Of a stretch of DNA of 64,000 nt, positions 27,771-36,893 are shown piece by piece. This DNA comes from Carpediemonas membranifera (Eukaryota; Fornicata): NCBI GenBank assembly GCA_019828565.1, contig JAHDYR010000066.1, positions 310,001 through 374,000 on the forward strand, written 5' to 3'. The notes beneath the pieces are model-generated. The model was not told the origin of the DNA, searched no databases, and was given only the letters and a program-made list of their open reading frames with translations. Numbering within the stretch: position 1 is the first letter of the stretch; each line of letters begins with the position of its first letter. The position numbers were made by a program, and so were the translations under genes.

Positions 27771-29543
27771 TCACCACTTCCCCTGGGTCACGGCCCGGTA
27801 GAACTGGGCGAGCTGCTGGTATTCCTGCAGCAGTTCCCCCGCCGCCCGCACGCTGAGGCTGTCCACTGTATCGCCGACGAACTTCATGGTCGGCCGGCCT
27901 GTCCCGAATACCCTCGACACCGCCTGTCGGATGGGGTCCAGGCTCTGTGTCGCCGCGTCGCACACAGGGACGCGGGTCGGGGTTGGTGGTCGGGTCGGCC
28001 CCGATCCCATCAGGACTGCGGGGGCGGTGTCGATCGCCACAGCATGGTCGTCAAGCCCGATGTTATCCATGAACCACTGGGATACTGCCGGAGTGCCGGA
28101 ATCAGCTGCATGCCGGACACCTGCCTCTCTGATGTTGACTGCGAACACATCAGGGTCGATAGTCAGCTGGGACGCCTTGATTGCCATGACGAAGTTTGCT
28201 GCCGTCGTCAGATGAGTGAACACATACCCAGCCTCGCCCCGCATCCGATCGGGGTCGTGGATGGCCTGTATGTAGGAGATGTCGCTCATGACCCGGGGCG
28301 GGTTGACGTGAATGAAGACCATCAGGAACACGGGCAGGAAGGCGTCGGCCCCCACAGCACCCTCGTCGGCCGCCTCGAATGCCTCTAAGATGGCCTTGGA
28401 TGCCGCCATCAGACGGCTCAGCTTGGCGGCCGGGGTGTGCTCGCGGTGTAGCATGCGAAGGTGGGTTCCGGCAGTCCGGAGCAGAGCTTTCGGGAACTTA
28501 TCCCAGCATCGGATGTCGAAGTGCTCGGGCCTGACCCAGTCGAGCAGCAGGGTCCTGTGGGCGATCTTCCGGTCCTCGAGGATGTCCTCGTCGCCACGCA
28601 CGGGATACACGAGGCTGAAAGTTTCCACCGCCACCTGGGCCTCCAGCCCGGCCCGGTCGAGGGCGACGGTGTTCTCGTCCTCGGTGAAGTACGGCCCCGA
28701 CATGCTCGCCAGCTGGGCCGCGATGAAGTTCTTCACATCCGCCACACGCTGCTTGCGGCTGGTGGACGGTGTGGCGGTGAGGTTGAATGTGAACGCCCGC
28801 ACCCGGTCTCCGACGAGGCCCGCACGGTGGTCCGCCAGTCGCTGCACCAGTCGCTGGCGGAGGGGGAACGCGTCTCGGTCCGTCAGCGCCTCCGTCGAGA
28901 GGAGGTAGCTGTCGTCGGCAACGTCCTCCTTGAACAGCGGTGTCCGCCCTATACCCGCGGGCATGGCGCTGAGCAGGTCCTTCAGGTCAGACACCGAGGC
29001 GTCCACGCGGATCTTCTTGGCTTGGCGCCGTCGCATCGTCATCGTCGGGCGGGCCTCCTTCTCCCAGCTACAGCCCTGGAACACCAGCGGCAGGTCGAGC
29101 AAGAACACACTGATGGTGCCCAGCCCCTCGAACACCAGCCGCGACTCCCTCATCACCGCAACCTCGGACCGCGGCGACGGCGGGTCCTGCGGCCAGTCGA
29201 GCGCCATGATTGAGCGCTGGGTGACGATCTGTGGCGTCTTGGTACGAAGTCGCGCCTTGCCGTTCGATATCTCTCCGAGCAGACCGTTCGCCGTCGCAAA
29301 TTGCCAGGAGAGCTGCGGGTTGAAGAAAACGACATGTGTCTTAACAAAATCTACCGCGTCATAGTCGATATTTCCGATGGAACTGCTCAGTGGGACCAGC
29401 ACAGCTGCGTTCTCGGAGCTCTCAATCCATTTGGGAAGCTCAGGGAGGTATTCGGGGCTCCTCAGCACGTGTATGAATGGGTTCATAGTAAATTCATCGT
29501 TGGCAGCGGACAACGGATCGTCGTGAACTGCATCATTGCTCAT
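27771..29543 (-). CDS. VPS9 domain protein, putative Rab5-family GEF
   Basis: 590 aa from the ATG at 29543. The VPS9 domain lies at about residues 345-470: KLSRLMAASKAI, GADAFLPVFLMVFIHVNPP, then MSDISYIQAIHDP and GEAGYVFTHLTTAANFV. The catalytic Asp (in GADAFLP) and the conserved Tyr (in GYVFTHL) are present. VPS9 proteins exchange GDP on Rab5/Rab22-class GTPases at early endosomes. The N-terminal 300 residues contain no recognised ankyrin or UIM module. Confidence 0.85.
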   Translation of the reverse strand: MSNDAVHDDPLSAANDEFTMNPFIHVLRSPEYLPELPKWIESSENAAVLVPLSSSIGNIDYDAVDFVKTHVVFFNPQLSWQFATANGLLGEISNGKARLRTKTPQIVTQRSIMALDWPQDPPSPRSEVAVMRESRLVFEGLGTISVFLLDLPLVFQGCSWEKEARPTMTMRRRQAKKIRVDASVSDLKDLLSAMPAGIGRTPLFKEDVADDSYLLSTEALTDRDAFPLRQRLVQRLADHRAGLVGDRVRAFTFNLTATPSTSRKQRVADVKNFIAAQLASMSGPYFTEDENTVALDRAGLEAQVAVETFSLVYPVRGDEDILEDRKIAHRTLLLDWVRPEHFDIRCWDKFPKALLRTAGTHLRMLHREHTPAAKLSRLMAASKAILEAFEAADEGAVGADAFLPVFLMVFIHVNPPRVMSDISYIQAIHDPDRMRGEAGYVFTHLTTAANFVMAIKASQLTIDPDVFAVNIREAGVRHAADSGTPAVSQWFMDNIGLDDHAVAIDTAPAVLMGSGPTRPPTPTRVPVCDAATQSLDPIRQAVSRVFGTGRPTMKFVGDTVDSLSVRAAGELLQEYQQLAQFYRAVTQGKW

Positions 29544-29703
29544 TCGGTGGTTAGAAACAGGTTGTGCCAAACCTGGCGAATCATGCAGTCGCCCCTGATG
29601 AGCCCTGCCTGCATGCCACGGTGTATATCGGTCTTCCTAGTCGACCCTGGCGTTTTCAGTCCGTTTCGGACCTTTTCTGGCAAAACAGGGCAGCCTCTCC
29701 GTT

Positions 29704-30834
29704 ATGCCTTTTGACTTCGTTGGGGACTTCTCTGGGGCCACAGATGCTATTAACTTCGTATCAGACGATGGATCCTCTGTCGGAGGACCCGCTTGGCTGA
29801 TCCGTTTCCCTGTTTGGCTGGCAGGCAACGAGAACAGGCGCGTTACAGCTCAGTCAGAGCACACCGAGGAGATATTTGTCGGAACAACCACGAAGAGAGG
29901 CTACGTTGTGTTCAACTCTCATGCCGAGGTCCCCAAGCCCCCGCCAGTCCCCCTAGTGGGCCCAGACACGGTCTTGTCAGCGGCAGGACAGGTCACCGAC
30001 ACCCCCACAGCCGCCGAGTTCGATCAGTATGCCTTCACGGGCAGTGCCGTGCCACCTGCCGTGCTGTGCGGGCTGACCGACGTCCTCTTCGCCCAGTCTG
30101 ACGATGGTCCTGTCCGCCCCCTCACTGTGCCCCCCGTCGTGCCCGAGCTGTTCGACCCACATGGACCATACGCCCCAGACGCCATGCTGATGAACCAACT
30201 GTGCGGCCAGGCGCCCGACGTGGGCAGCAGCGTCGCCGTGACCTTCCGTCTCTACTCGTCGAGTCGGGCGGATCAAAGCATCAGCACGGTGCTCTGTCAG
30301 GTGTACACATACCTCTTATCCACGCCCATCTTCGTCTCAGACATCGACGGCACTGTCACCATGAGCGATACGATGGGGGTGATCAAGCCACGCCTGCCCG
30401 GGGGCTTGCGGTCGACTCACCACCATGACGCCATAGGCGATACGTACACAGCCCTGGCGGTCTCGTACCAGCCACTCTACCTGACGGCCCGCACTGTGCT
30501 GATGTCGCCGACGACGAGGGTCTACCTGGACGCCATGCAAGCCCTCGATCTGCCCCGCGGCCCGGTGATCTCGATGGCTGCCGTGCGAAAGGATCATATG
30601 TCGTACAAGGCTGGCGTGCTAGGTGGTATTCGCCGCTTTTTGAAAGAATACGGCGGGCCCCCGATGATTGCTGGGTTCGGGAATAGAGATGGCGATCGAA
30701 TGGCGTATCTGTTGGCCGGGATACGGCATAGGTTTACCATAGATACTGCATCAGTCATCGTTGACGACGAGGGCGGGCGGTGGGAGGGCCACGCCGCCCT
30801 GTGTCCGGACATCCTGCGGGTTGTAAGTCAGTGA
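29704..30834 (+). CDS. lipin-like phosphatidate phosphatase (LNS2 domain)
   Basis: 376 aa, compact for the family (Pah1/lipin are 700-900 aa). The C-terminal LNS2 domain carries the DxDGT catalytic motif as SDIDGTVTMSDTMG, then YLTARTVLMSPTTRVYLDAM and MIAGFGNRDGDRMAYLLAGI. The N-terminal 75 residues (GDFSGATDAINFV, IRFPVWLAGNEN) resemble the N-LIP domain. Lipins dephosphorylate phosphatidate to diacylglycerol for membrane and triglyceride synthesis. The long disordered regulatory middle of yeast and animal lipins is missing. Confidence 0.85.
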   Translation: MPFDFVGDFSGATDAINFVSDDGSSVGGPAWLIRFPVWLAGNENRRVTAQSEHTEEIFVGTTTKRGYVVFNSHAEVPKPPPVPLVGPDTVLSAAGQVTDTPTAAEFDQYAFTGSAVPPAVLCGLTDVLFAQSDDGPVRPLTVPPVVPELFDPHGPYAPDAMLMNQLCGQAPDVGSSVAVTFRLYSSSRADQSISTVLCQVYTYLLSTPIFVSDIDGTVTMSDTMGVIKPRLPGGLRSTHHHDAIGDTYTALAVSYQPLYLTARTVLMSPTTRVYLDAMQALDLPRGPVISMAAVRKDHMSYKAGVLGGIRRFLKEYGGPPMIAGFGNRDGDRMAYLLAGIRHRFTIDTASVIVDDEGGRWEGHAALCPDILRVVSQ

Positions 30835-30880
30835 CTCGACTGAGTTGATCTTGTGTTTTCCGATAAAGCTTCCTCTCCTG

Positions 30881-31879
30881 TCATGCGGTCGGCATACTGC
30901 CCCTGCCCTTCTTCCCCAGCTTCCTCAACTTGGCCAGGGCACGAATCCTGCCCCGGTGGTGACGCTTGGTCTTGGTCTCAGTCGCCTCGTCGTGGACTGC
31001 AGCTAATGGCTCTGGCAATACCTCAGGTGTAACATCACCAACCGGGCTTGTTCCCGCGTCCTCCGTCCTGACCCGATTGACCCCGTGTTGGCCGAGCATG
31101 GCGGCGGCGTCCTTGGCGATGACCGCGGCAAGGTCCAGCTGTTGCACTTCACTCAACGGCAAGATTGGCCCGACGTTGGTCAGCTCCCGGCATAGCATGC
31201 CGCGGGAAGCTGCCAGCTTGAGAGCCCCTGCCCGTTCGAGCTCTGCGAAGGAATGACGGATGATGGTCAACGCAGCCTGGGTCGAGTCAAGAGCGAAAGT
31301 TTCCCGCTCAGCCTCAGTTGCGGCGCGGGTCGGGTCTGACGCAGGCACCCCGGGGATGTGACCCTTGGCGAGGCAGAAGTCAAGGACAGAAAACTGTCGC
31401 AGGACACCCAGGGCAGTCCGGGCCGACGCTACGTGGCTGTGTAACGGGCAGGGTGGGGTACTTTCATCTTCACTGTCGCGGTGTCCAGGGTCGAGACGGC
31501 ACCGTGGGGCTCGGGTAGGACCTGATCCTCCGATGGCACCGTCATACCATTCCCAGCAGCGATGCTTGCCGCCCAGTGCACGTCGATCGTGTCTCCGGGT
31601 CGAAGGACTGCGTGAGGGGATAGCCAGGGACACGTACCATAGTCCTCGGAGGATAAGGGATCGAGGATGACGCCCTGGTTGGATAGCTCCATGTGTTCAA
31701 CATCCAGGGCGTATGTACCGCTGCTGAACTGCGTGAGAACCATCGTGTTGACGCACCTCATTGAGCAATCTCTCGACTGCTTTCTTCACACTTGCTACAG
31801 AAACATATACTGGAACTTCAAGCGTGCCTGCAATGATATTGAATGGCAATAGCCGGATTCGAACGGTGATGAGCGACAT
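30881..31879 (-). CDS. multi-exon protein with N-terminal ubiquitin-like domain
   Basis: Exon 1 is 31879-31757 (41 codons, MSLITVRIRLLPFN...) and exon 2 starts at 31728, continuing FSSGTYALDVEHMELSNQG and RPGDTIDVHW. Together they look like a ubiquitin-like beta-grasp of about 95 residues. The next junction is unresolved. A 3' exon in another frame (about 31370-30881) encodes a helical segment and a basic tail ending KKGRGSMPTA. Candidate links are a GTATGA donor at 31540 with the acceptor ending at 31515, or a phase-0 donor GTACCC at 31461 with one of two acceptors. Alternatively exon 2 simply ends at the TAG at 31429. Identity is unknown. Confidence 0.55.
31729..31756 (-). other. intron 1 of ubiquitin-like gene (28 nt)
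   Basis: On the minus strand it starts GTGCGT and ends TTCTCACGCAG; phase 0. Removal joins two beta-rich segments into a ubiquitin-like pattern. Confidence 0.7.
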
Positions 31880-32176
31880 TCCTGGTGATGGTCGTGATGC
31901 GAACTCTGGATTTACGAGATCTAACATATATATGGGCCAACGTGCCAGGCCAATGCTCCCAATGCCAGCTCCTACCACCACCCCACTGTTGGGTCTAGGC
32001 ACTTGTTTCAGAATCTCCGCGGGTGCCAGTCTGAGGGGCTGGGCGGTGGATTCATCATCACCACATGCGTTAGCCTGCCACGGTATCCAGCAATACAAAC
32101 ACACAAGATCGGAACACAAACTTTAGAGATGAAGAAATGACCGGATCAGAGATCCGAGAGAGGAGAGAGGCCGAAG

Positions 32177-32683
32177 CTAGAAAGAAGAGTCGGACACGTC
32201 CGACACAGTGACAGACTCGTCAGTGCTGTCGTCGTCCGGGTCGAAGTCCTTGCCGATGAGGATTTCCTTGACGAGGTTGAGCTGGGATGTTTTGCGTTTG
32301 GTTCGGGCTGTCTGGAACAGAACCCGACCCAGGATCACCACGTTGGCCATGTATGCAGACAATCCGAGTAGAATGGCAAGCAGGAAGGCCAAGGCTGTCA
32401 CTGAAACCAGTCCAAGGAGCAGCGGCGCCGACGGGATGAAGGCTGCGAGCAGAACATCGATGAGACAAAACACAGCCAGCGATAGCAGAATCATACCCCA
32501 GAATAGAATCGTAACGCCACCCAAGTTAATCATAGTTTGATTCTCGAGGGAGTACCCGATAAACGCTGATCCCAGCCCGACAGGAACGATATTAAGCATA
32601 CTTCCGACAAGAAATAGCCTTATATATCGCGAATGATCGAAATTAACATCAGTCTGTTTCTGCACAGCGTCCGTGAACGCCAT
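32177..32683 (-). CDS. four-TM membrane protein, unknown
   Basis: 168 aa with about four hydrophobic helices (residues about 23-45, 52-74, 78-105 and 108-125) and a cytosolic-type tail that ends in acidic and Ser residues (DFDPDDDSTDESVTV). The size and topology resemble tetraspan vesicle-trafficking proteins, but no signature is present. Confidence 0.65.
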   Translation of the reverse strand: MAFTDAVQKQTDVNFDHSRYIRLFLVGSMLNIVPVGLGSAFIGYSLENQTMINLGGVTILFWGMILLSLAVFCLIDVLLAAFIPSAPLLLGLVSVTALAFLLAILLGLSAYMANVVILGRVLFQTARTKRKTSQLNLVKEILIGKDFDPDDDSTDESVTVSDVSDSSF

Positions 32684-32945
32684 AACAACAGTCGACTTGC
32701 ACCGTGCTTGAATTAATCAAAGGTACCGTGACGATCTCCCGCTTTCATCGCCCACCATCGGCCGGGAGATCCTGGTGTGGTGGATTGCACCGCCTCGTGC
32801 CAAGAAATCCAGTCGTTACTGGGCCGTTGTGATGCATTCGATAACCTTGAAGGGAGATCGACTCAATCCCAGATCCACCGATGATTCAAAATATCTCCAC
32901 AGAACGGCCTCATTCCTTCATTCCTTTACTAGCCTTGACAAGCCA

Positions 32946-34118
32946 TTAGTAGGTCGGCGGCCGACGGAGGAGGGGAGATGTCTTAGGCACGGTCGTCATC
33001 GACTCCGCGGGCTGCTCCTTGCCGCACACGCCGCACTGCCCGGTGTGGGAGTGGTGGTGGTGGGTCGGCTTCGGGGTCGATATCATGCGCTCCAGCTCCT
33101 TCTCGTCCCTGATGCGAGCCTCCCGCTGCCTGATCTGGTCATCCAGGGTGTTGTTCAGGCTGGTCCGCTCGTTCTCCCGGGCTCTGCGGGCGGCCTCGTC
33201 GCGCCGGGCCTGCTCGGCGGCAGCTCTGGCGTTTGCCTCCTCCTCCGCGCGCCGGGCCTCTATTGCTCTGCGCTGGGCGGCCTCGCGCTTGCTCTCAATG
33301 GACCGAGTCCACTCCTTCCTCATCTCGGCGGCCTCGCGGTCCATGGCTGCTCGGGCACTGATCGCTGCCTGCCGCGCCTTCTCCGCCTTCTCTTGGTTCT
33401 CCGCGACGATACGTCGGTCCATGTCCTTCTCGGCGTCCGCGTGCCGCATCTTCTCCTCCATCTGGCGTCTGAGGCTATCCCGGTAGGCCGCCTTCTCTTC
33501 GGCGGGTGTGCCGCGTGCGTCTGTCCAGTGAATCATCGGCGTGGTGTTGTATGTCTCGGGCTCGGCCTTCTTCACACGGCAGGCAATCGAATCCGCATAG
33601 TCCTGGGCAGCCTGGCGCTTGTACTCCTCCTGGCGGCGTCTGGCCTCCTCGAGGGCGGCACGGTGCTTGGCCTCTCTGGCGGACATCTCCTTGGCCTCGC
33701 GAGTCTGCTGCTCACGGGCAGCAGCCTTGGCAGCCTCCTCGCGGGCTACTGCCTGGCGATGATACTCCTGGCGCTCATTCATCTCGGAAAGACGCTGGGC
33801 ACGCATGCGTTCGGACTCTGCGGCGGCCTCGGCCTTTGCCTGGGCGGCGGTTGCCTGTGCAATGCGGCGATCAGCCTCCTGCTGAGCCGCACTGCGGGCA
33901 TTGCGCTCAGAAATGAGGCTTTCGTTCACGCAAGAGTCGCAGATGAACTCCTTACCGGGTGGGGGCATCTCGTTACGCGGTGTCGTGGCAACAGGGGTGT
34001 TTGCGTCCTTGTGCTGGTGCAACTGGGACATATATTCCTCGCGTTGGGCAGGAAGCATCGACTGCAGACGGTATTCAGAGATGTATGGCGATACAAGCGG
34101 GTTTGTTGACGAAAACAT
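32946..34118 (-). CDS. long-helix coiled-coil protein with CxxC pairs
   Basis: 390 aa from the ATG at 34118; the longer upstream frame overlaps the next gene and is rejected. The middle 280 residues are Ala/Glu/Arg-rich single helix or coiled coil. Two CxxC pairs flank it, FICDSCVNES near residue 60 and QCGVCGKEQ near 365, which could bind zinc as dimers. A short His run (THHHHSHTG) precedes the second pair. CCDC81-like or microtubule-associated proteins have comparable composition; no assignment is made. Confidence 0.75.
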   Translation of the reverse strand: MFSSTNPLVSPYISEYRLQSMLPAQREEYMSQLHQHKDANTPVATTPRNEMPPPGKEFICDSCVNESLISERNARSAAQQEADRRIAQATAAQAKAEAAAESERMRAQRLSEMNERQEYHRQAVAREEAAKAAAREQQTREAKEMSAREAKHRAALEEARRRQEEYKRQAAQDYADSIACRVKKAEPETYNTTPMIHWTDARGTPAEEKAAYRDSLRRQMEEKMRHADAEKDMDRRIVAENQEKAEKARQAAISARAAMDREAAEMRKEWTRSIESKREAAQRRAIEARRAEEEANARAAAEQARRDEAARRARENERTSLNNTLDDQIRQREARIRDEKELERMISTPKPTHHHHSHTGQCGVCGKEQPAESMTTVPKTSPLLRRPPTY

Positions 34119-34248
34119 GGAATTGGTGTTGAGCAAAATTCTGCGAAAACTGGACCGCCGAATCTTTACTGATATCCCAGCGGGTGCGCCGAGAGATGGG
34201 CTTGGCCCTCTACCAGGCCCTAGTGTCGTTGCTCGCCCGTTCCGCCAT

Positions 34249-35202
34249 TCACCACAGCACCACAGACCCCTGGATGACGGCAACGAGCAGGGAGACGACC
34301 TCCCGGAAGAAGTCAAGCTGCTTCCTCGCAACACTGATGCCGGTCTCGTATGAACTGATTGATATGACCCGGAACGACGCCTGACAGAAGGCAGCGCTCT
34401 GGCATTGCCCGTGGAACAGCCAGAAGAACCGGTACTGGTTCACCGTGCTCGTCACAAGGGCCACACGCTTGTAGCTGGCGTCCACGAGTATCGGTGTGGT
34501 GAATCTAGCCTTGCCCACTGCGTCCTTGCTCTGGTTCTCGAGCACCAGGGTTGCTTGGGGCACCCCGCGACTGGACAGCCACGACCCCATCGCCTCGGCC
34601 TCCGTCGTCTTGTCCGATGCGGCCGGGTTCCCCCCAGTCAGTATGACCTGCCCGCGGATCCGACCCTGCCTGTACAGGGCCAGGGCAGCTTCCAGACGGG
34701 ACTCGAGCTCACCCTGTATCCCTCCGTCGGCAGCTAGCTCGAACCCAGGCACGACCACGGCGTCGAAGTCCTTGCCATCGTCGTTATGGACCGCAAACAC
34801 TGACCACTCCATGGTTCCAAGCGCGTCTCGCGGCCACAGGACTGCAGCGAGCACGTAGAGCAGGATTGTCACAGCGACGGCCACGATAGCGGATAGCACC
34901 ATCGAAGAGCAGCATCCCAAGATTTGGATGAGCTTTGGCCGGCGGCGGTGGCGCTTGGACACCATGGCCTTCTTGGTGTTCTGGATGATGGTGGGCGTTG
35001 CCATTGAAAGCAAGGACTCGGAGTGAAACACGCGTTTCTTATCTCCTTTCTCGCTCACGGTCTCGGACCCGAAGGCACCGTATGCGCCCGGGGCGGGGAT
35101 CCGGGACAGCAGCGGCAGCTCGCCGGGACTGTCGAAGTAGCTTATGCCGATACCTGTTGTAGTAGAGATGGTGGAAGAGACTGAAGCCCTTCTAGACGAC
35201 AT
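34249..35202 (-). CDS. DUF218 (YdcF/SanA-like) domain membrane protein
   Basis: 317 aa. One TM helix lies at about residues 100-122 (VLSAIVAVAVTILLYVLAAVLW). The DUF218 domain follows, with DAVVVPGFEL, LYRQGRIRGQVILTGGNPA, EAEAMGSWLSSRGVP and LENQSKDAVGKA. Bacterial relatives act in envelope homeostasis; eukaryotic members are sporadic and of unknown function. The N-terminal 95 residues are polar and probably cytosolic. A second hydrophobic patch occurs at the C-terminus (VVSLLVAVIQGSVVLW). Confidence 0.8.
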   Translation of the reverse strand: MSSRRASVSSTISTTTGIGISYFDSPGELPLLSRIPAPGAYGAFGSETVSEKGDKKRVFHSESLLSMATPTIIQNTKKAMVSKRHRRRPKLIQILGCCSSMVLSAIVAVAVTILLYVLAAVLWPRDALGTMEWSVFAVHNDDGKDFDAVVVPGFELAADGGIQGELESRLEAALALYRQGRIRGQVILTGGNPAASDKTTEAEAMGSWLSSRGVPQATLVLENQSKDAVGKARFTTPILVDASYKRVALVTSTVNQYRFFWLFHGQCQSAAFCQASFRVISISSYETGISVARKQLDFFREVVSLLVAVIQGSVVLW

Positions 35203-35366
35203 TTCTGGCTCGTGGATGGACTTTCTTCCTCTTGAATGTTTTCACTCCGTCGGCCACGATCCGCCGAATATCTATGGGCAGATTCGCCGTCCCCACACCG
35301 CAACGCAGCGTCTCAGTCCCGTCACAGCCCCTGGCACGGGTAATCGGTATTTATCTCTCAGATCTC

Positions 35367-36161
35367 TTAGAGCTCGCTAAACCCGCCGGCAGCCTCGGAG
35401 GATCCGGTGAGGAGGTCGAAGGCGCGGCCGTGGTAGACGATAGTCAGGGCATCGGAGTAGGGCATCAGGAAGGGGGCGAGGAAGCCAAGGGACAGCAGGT
35501 TGCCGAGGTGGAAGACCCAGCGGAGGGAGGCCTGGACGAGGTTCGGCTGCCAGTTGGCAAGGGCCGCCATGGCGTTGATGCGCCAGGCATCGACGATGGA
35601 CATGTCGTCATCGACGAAGTTGATGACGTTGTCGACGAAGAAGTGGTAGATGATGAGGAAGGGGCCAAGGGAGTGCAGCAGCGTGTACACCGCCACGTCG
35701 ATCGCAGAGTGGATGGAGAAGGTCATGACGTTGGAGCCGAACTGGCGGGCCATCTCAAGGGCGGGAATATCCTGGCCCTGGGCCGTGCGGAGCATGCAAA
35801 CGCGGAGGGTCAGGTGGAGGAAGCGGAATGCGGCAATGGCGACCATGATGACGCCACCGGCGAGGACAATGATGCACATGATGCAGAGGTAGCACAGGAT
35901 CTCGAGGAAGGTTCCAAGAACACCAAGCTCGTCATCTCTGCAGAAATCAATGATCGAATCGAAGAGGCCGTAGACGATAATTATGGCAAGAGTCATGATG
36001 GCGATCGTCGCCACCTTGGCAGCAACCATAATGGCGTACGCACCAAACCACCTGAGTGGATTGCTGCGGATGAGGAAATCGTAAGCCTTGAAGAAGTCGC
36101 TCTTCGAGAACTTGGCATTCTGCATGTTGCTTTCTACAATCTTACCGTCTAGAATCTTCAT
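35367..36161 (-). CDS. multipass membrane protein, unknown
   Basis: 264 aa with four to six hydrophobic segments (about 38-66, 78-115, 145-178 and 215-240). Charged loops include CRDDELG and VDDDMS. There is no transporter signature; it could be a membrane-shaping or DUF-type protein. Confidence 0.65.
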   Translation of the reverse strand: MKILDGKIVESNMQNAKFSKSDFFKAYDFLIRSNPLRWFGAYAIMVAAKVATIAIMTLAIIIVYGLFDSIIDFCRDDELGVLGTFLEILCYLCIMCIIVLAGGVIMVAIAAFRFLHLTLRVCMLRTAQGQDIPALEMARQFGSNVMTFSIHSAIDVAVYTLLHSLGPFLIIYHFFVDNVINFVDDDMSIVDAWRINAMAALANWQPNLVQASLRWVFHLGNLLSLGFLAPFLMPYSDALTIVYHGRAFDLLTGSSEAAGGFSEL

Positions 36162-36424
36162 TGGCCGGTATTGCTTCTTTCAAGCGAATTATTGACTTGT
36201 AGCCAACTGTGAGATTCATCGGCAAAAACGAGTCGGAAAGGAGGAAAGTCTCGTGATCTGGGTAGCACTGGCAGTACTTTCTTGGTCTACACCATCTATC
36301 CAGCGAAATACGAGACCTCGACGAGGTTGTCAAGACTGAGAACATGTGCTTTTACCGCGTTTCAGCGTGGAATAGGATAATCCGTGGTGACACTGGCCAG
36401 TACAAGGCCAGTAGTATCCGTGCT

Positions 36425-36781
36425 CTACCTGCGATTCCGTCTCTTCTTTCCAAGAGCAAGCTTTCCGCTGGCCTCAGGTACCCGCTTCGTTTCTACAGGC
36501 GCCTCTGCATTCCGTTCCTTCTCTTTCTCGGCAGCCTTGGCCTTCCGGATCTCATTTTTCAGTTGGGCTGCCTTCAGGCGGGGCTCTTCCCTTTTCTCTG
36601 GCACGGCGCCGATTGATAGGCGTGGAGGTCTTACTGACTGAGCGGTGATATGTGCAAGACGTTCATCGGACTTCTTTTGAGCCGGATTGTATGGTGCACG
36701 CTTTAATACGTCGTCAAGCAGTAAATTCAGGGCGCCGTCGTCCATCAGCTCGTTGCCAGTGCAGGTTATGCTAGCGGTCAT
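36425..36781 (-). CDS. small basic protein, unknown
   Basis: 118 aa. The N-terminus is acidic-hydrophobic (DDGALNLLLDDVLKRAPYN), and the C-terminal two thirds is a Lys/Glu/Arg-rich helix ending GKKRRNRR. That composition is common among nucleolar ribosome-biogenesis factors, but no family is identified. It is divergent from the RBBP4 gene, 113 bp between starts. Confidence 0.5.
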   Translation of the reverse strand: MTASITCTGNELMDDGALNLLLDDVLKRAPYNPAQKKSDERLAHITAQSVRPPRLSIGAVPEKREEPRLKAAQLKNEIRKAKAAEKEKERNAEAPVETKRVPEASGKLALGKKRRNRR

Positions 36782-36893
36782 TCAGACCCTACTGGGCCAC
36801 TGGGCTCGCGGCGCAGACTATGATATGAACCATATGGGCAATGGAAGGCTGGTAGGAACGTGACCTTATCCTGCGAAAGAGCCGCAAGGCGCA

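Noticed and set aside
32775-34109. 444-codon plus-strand open frame
   Set aside because: Leu/Gly-rich shadow of the Ala/Glu/Arg coiled-coil gene on the minus strand.
35232-36152. 306-codon plus-strand open frame
   Set aside because: Glu/Val/Asp-rich antisense of the multipass membrane protein gene; no motif.
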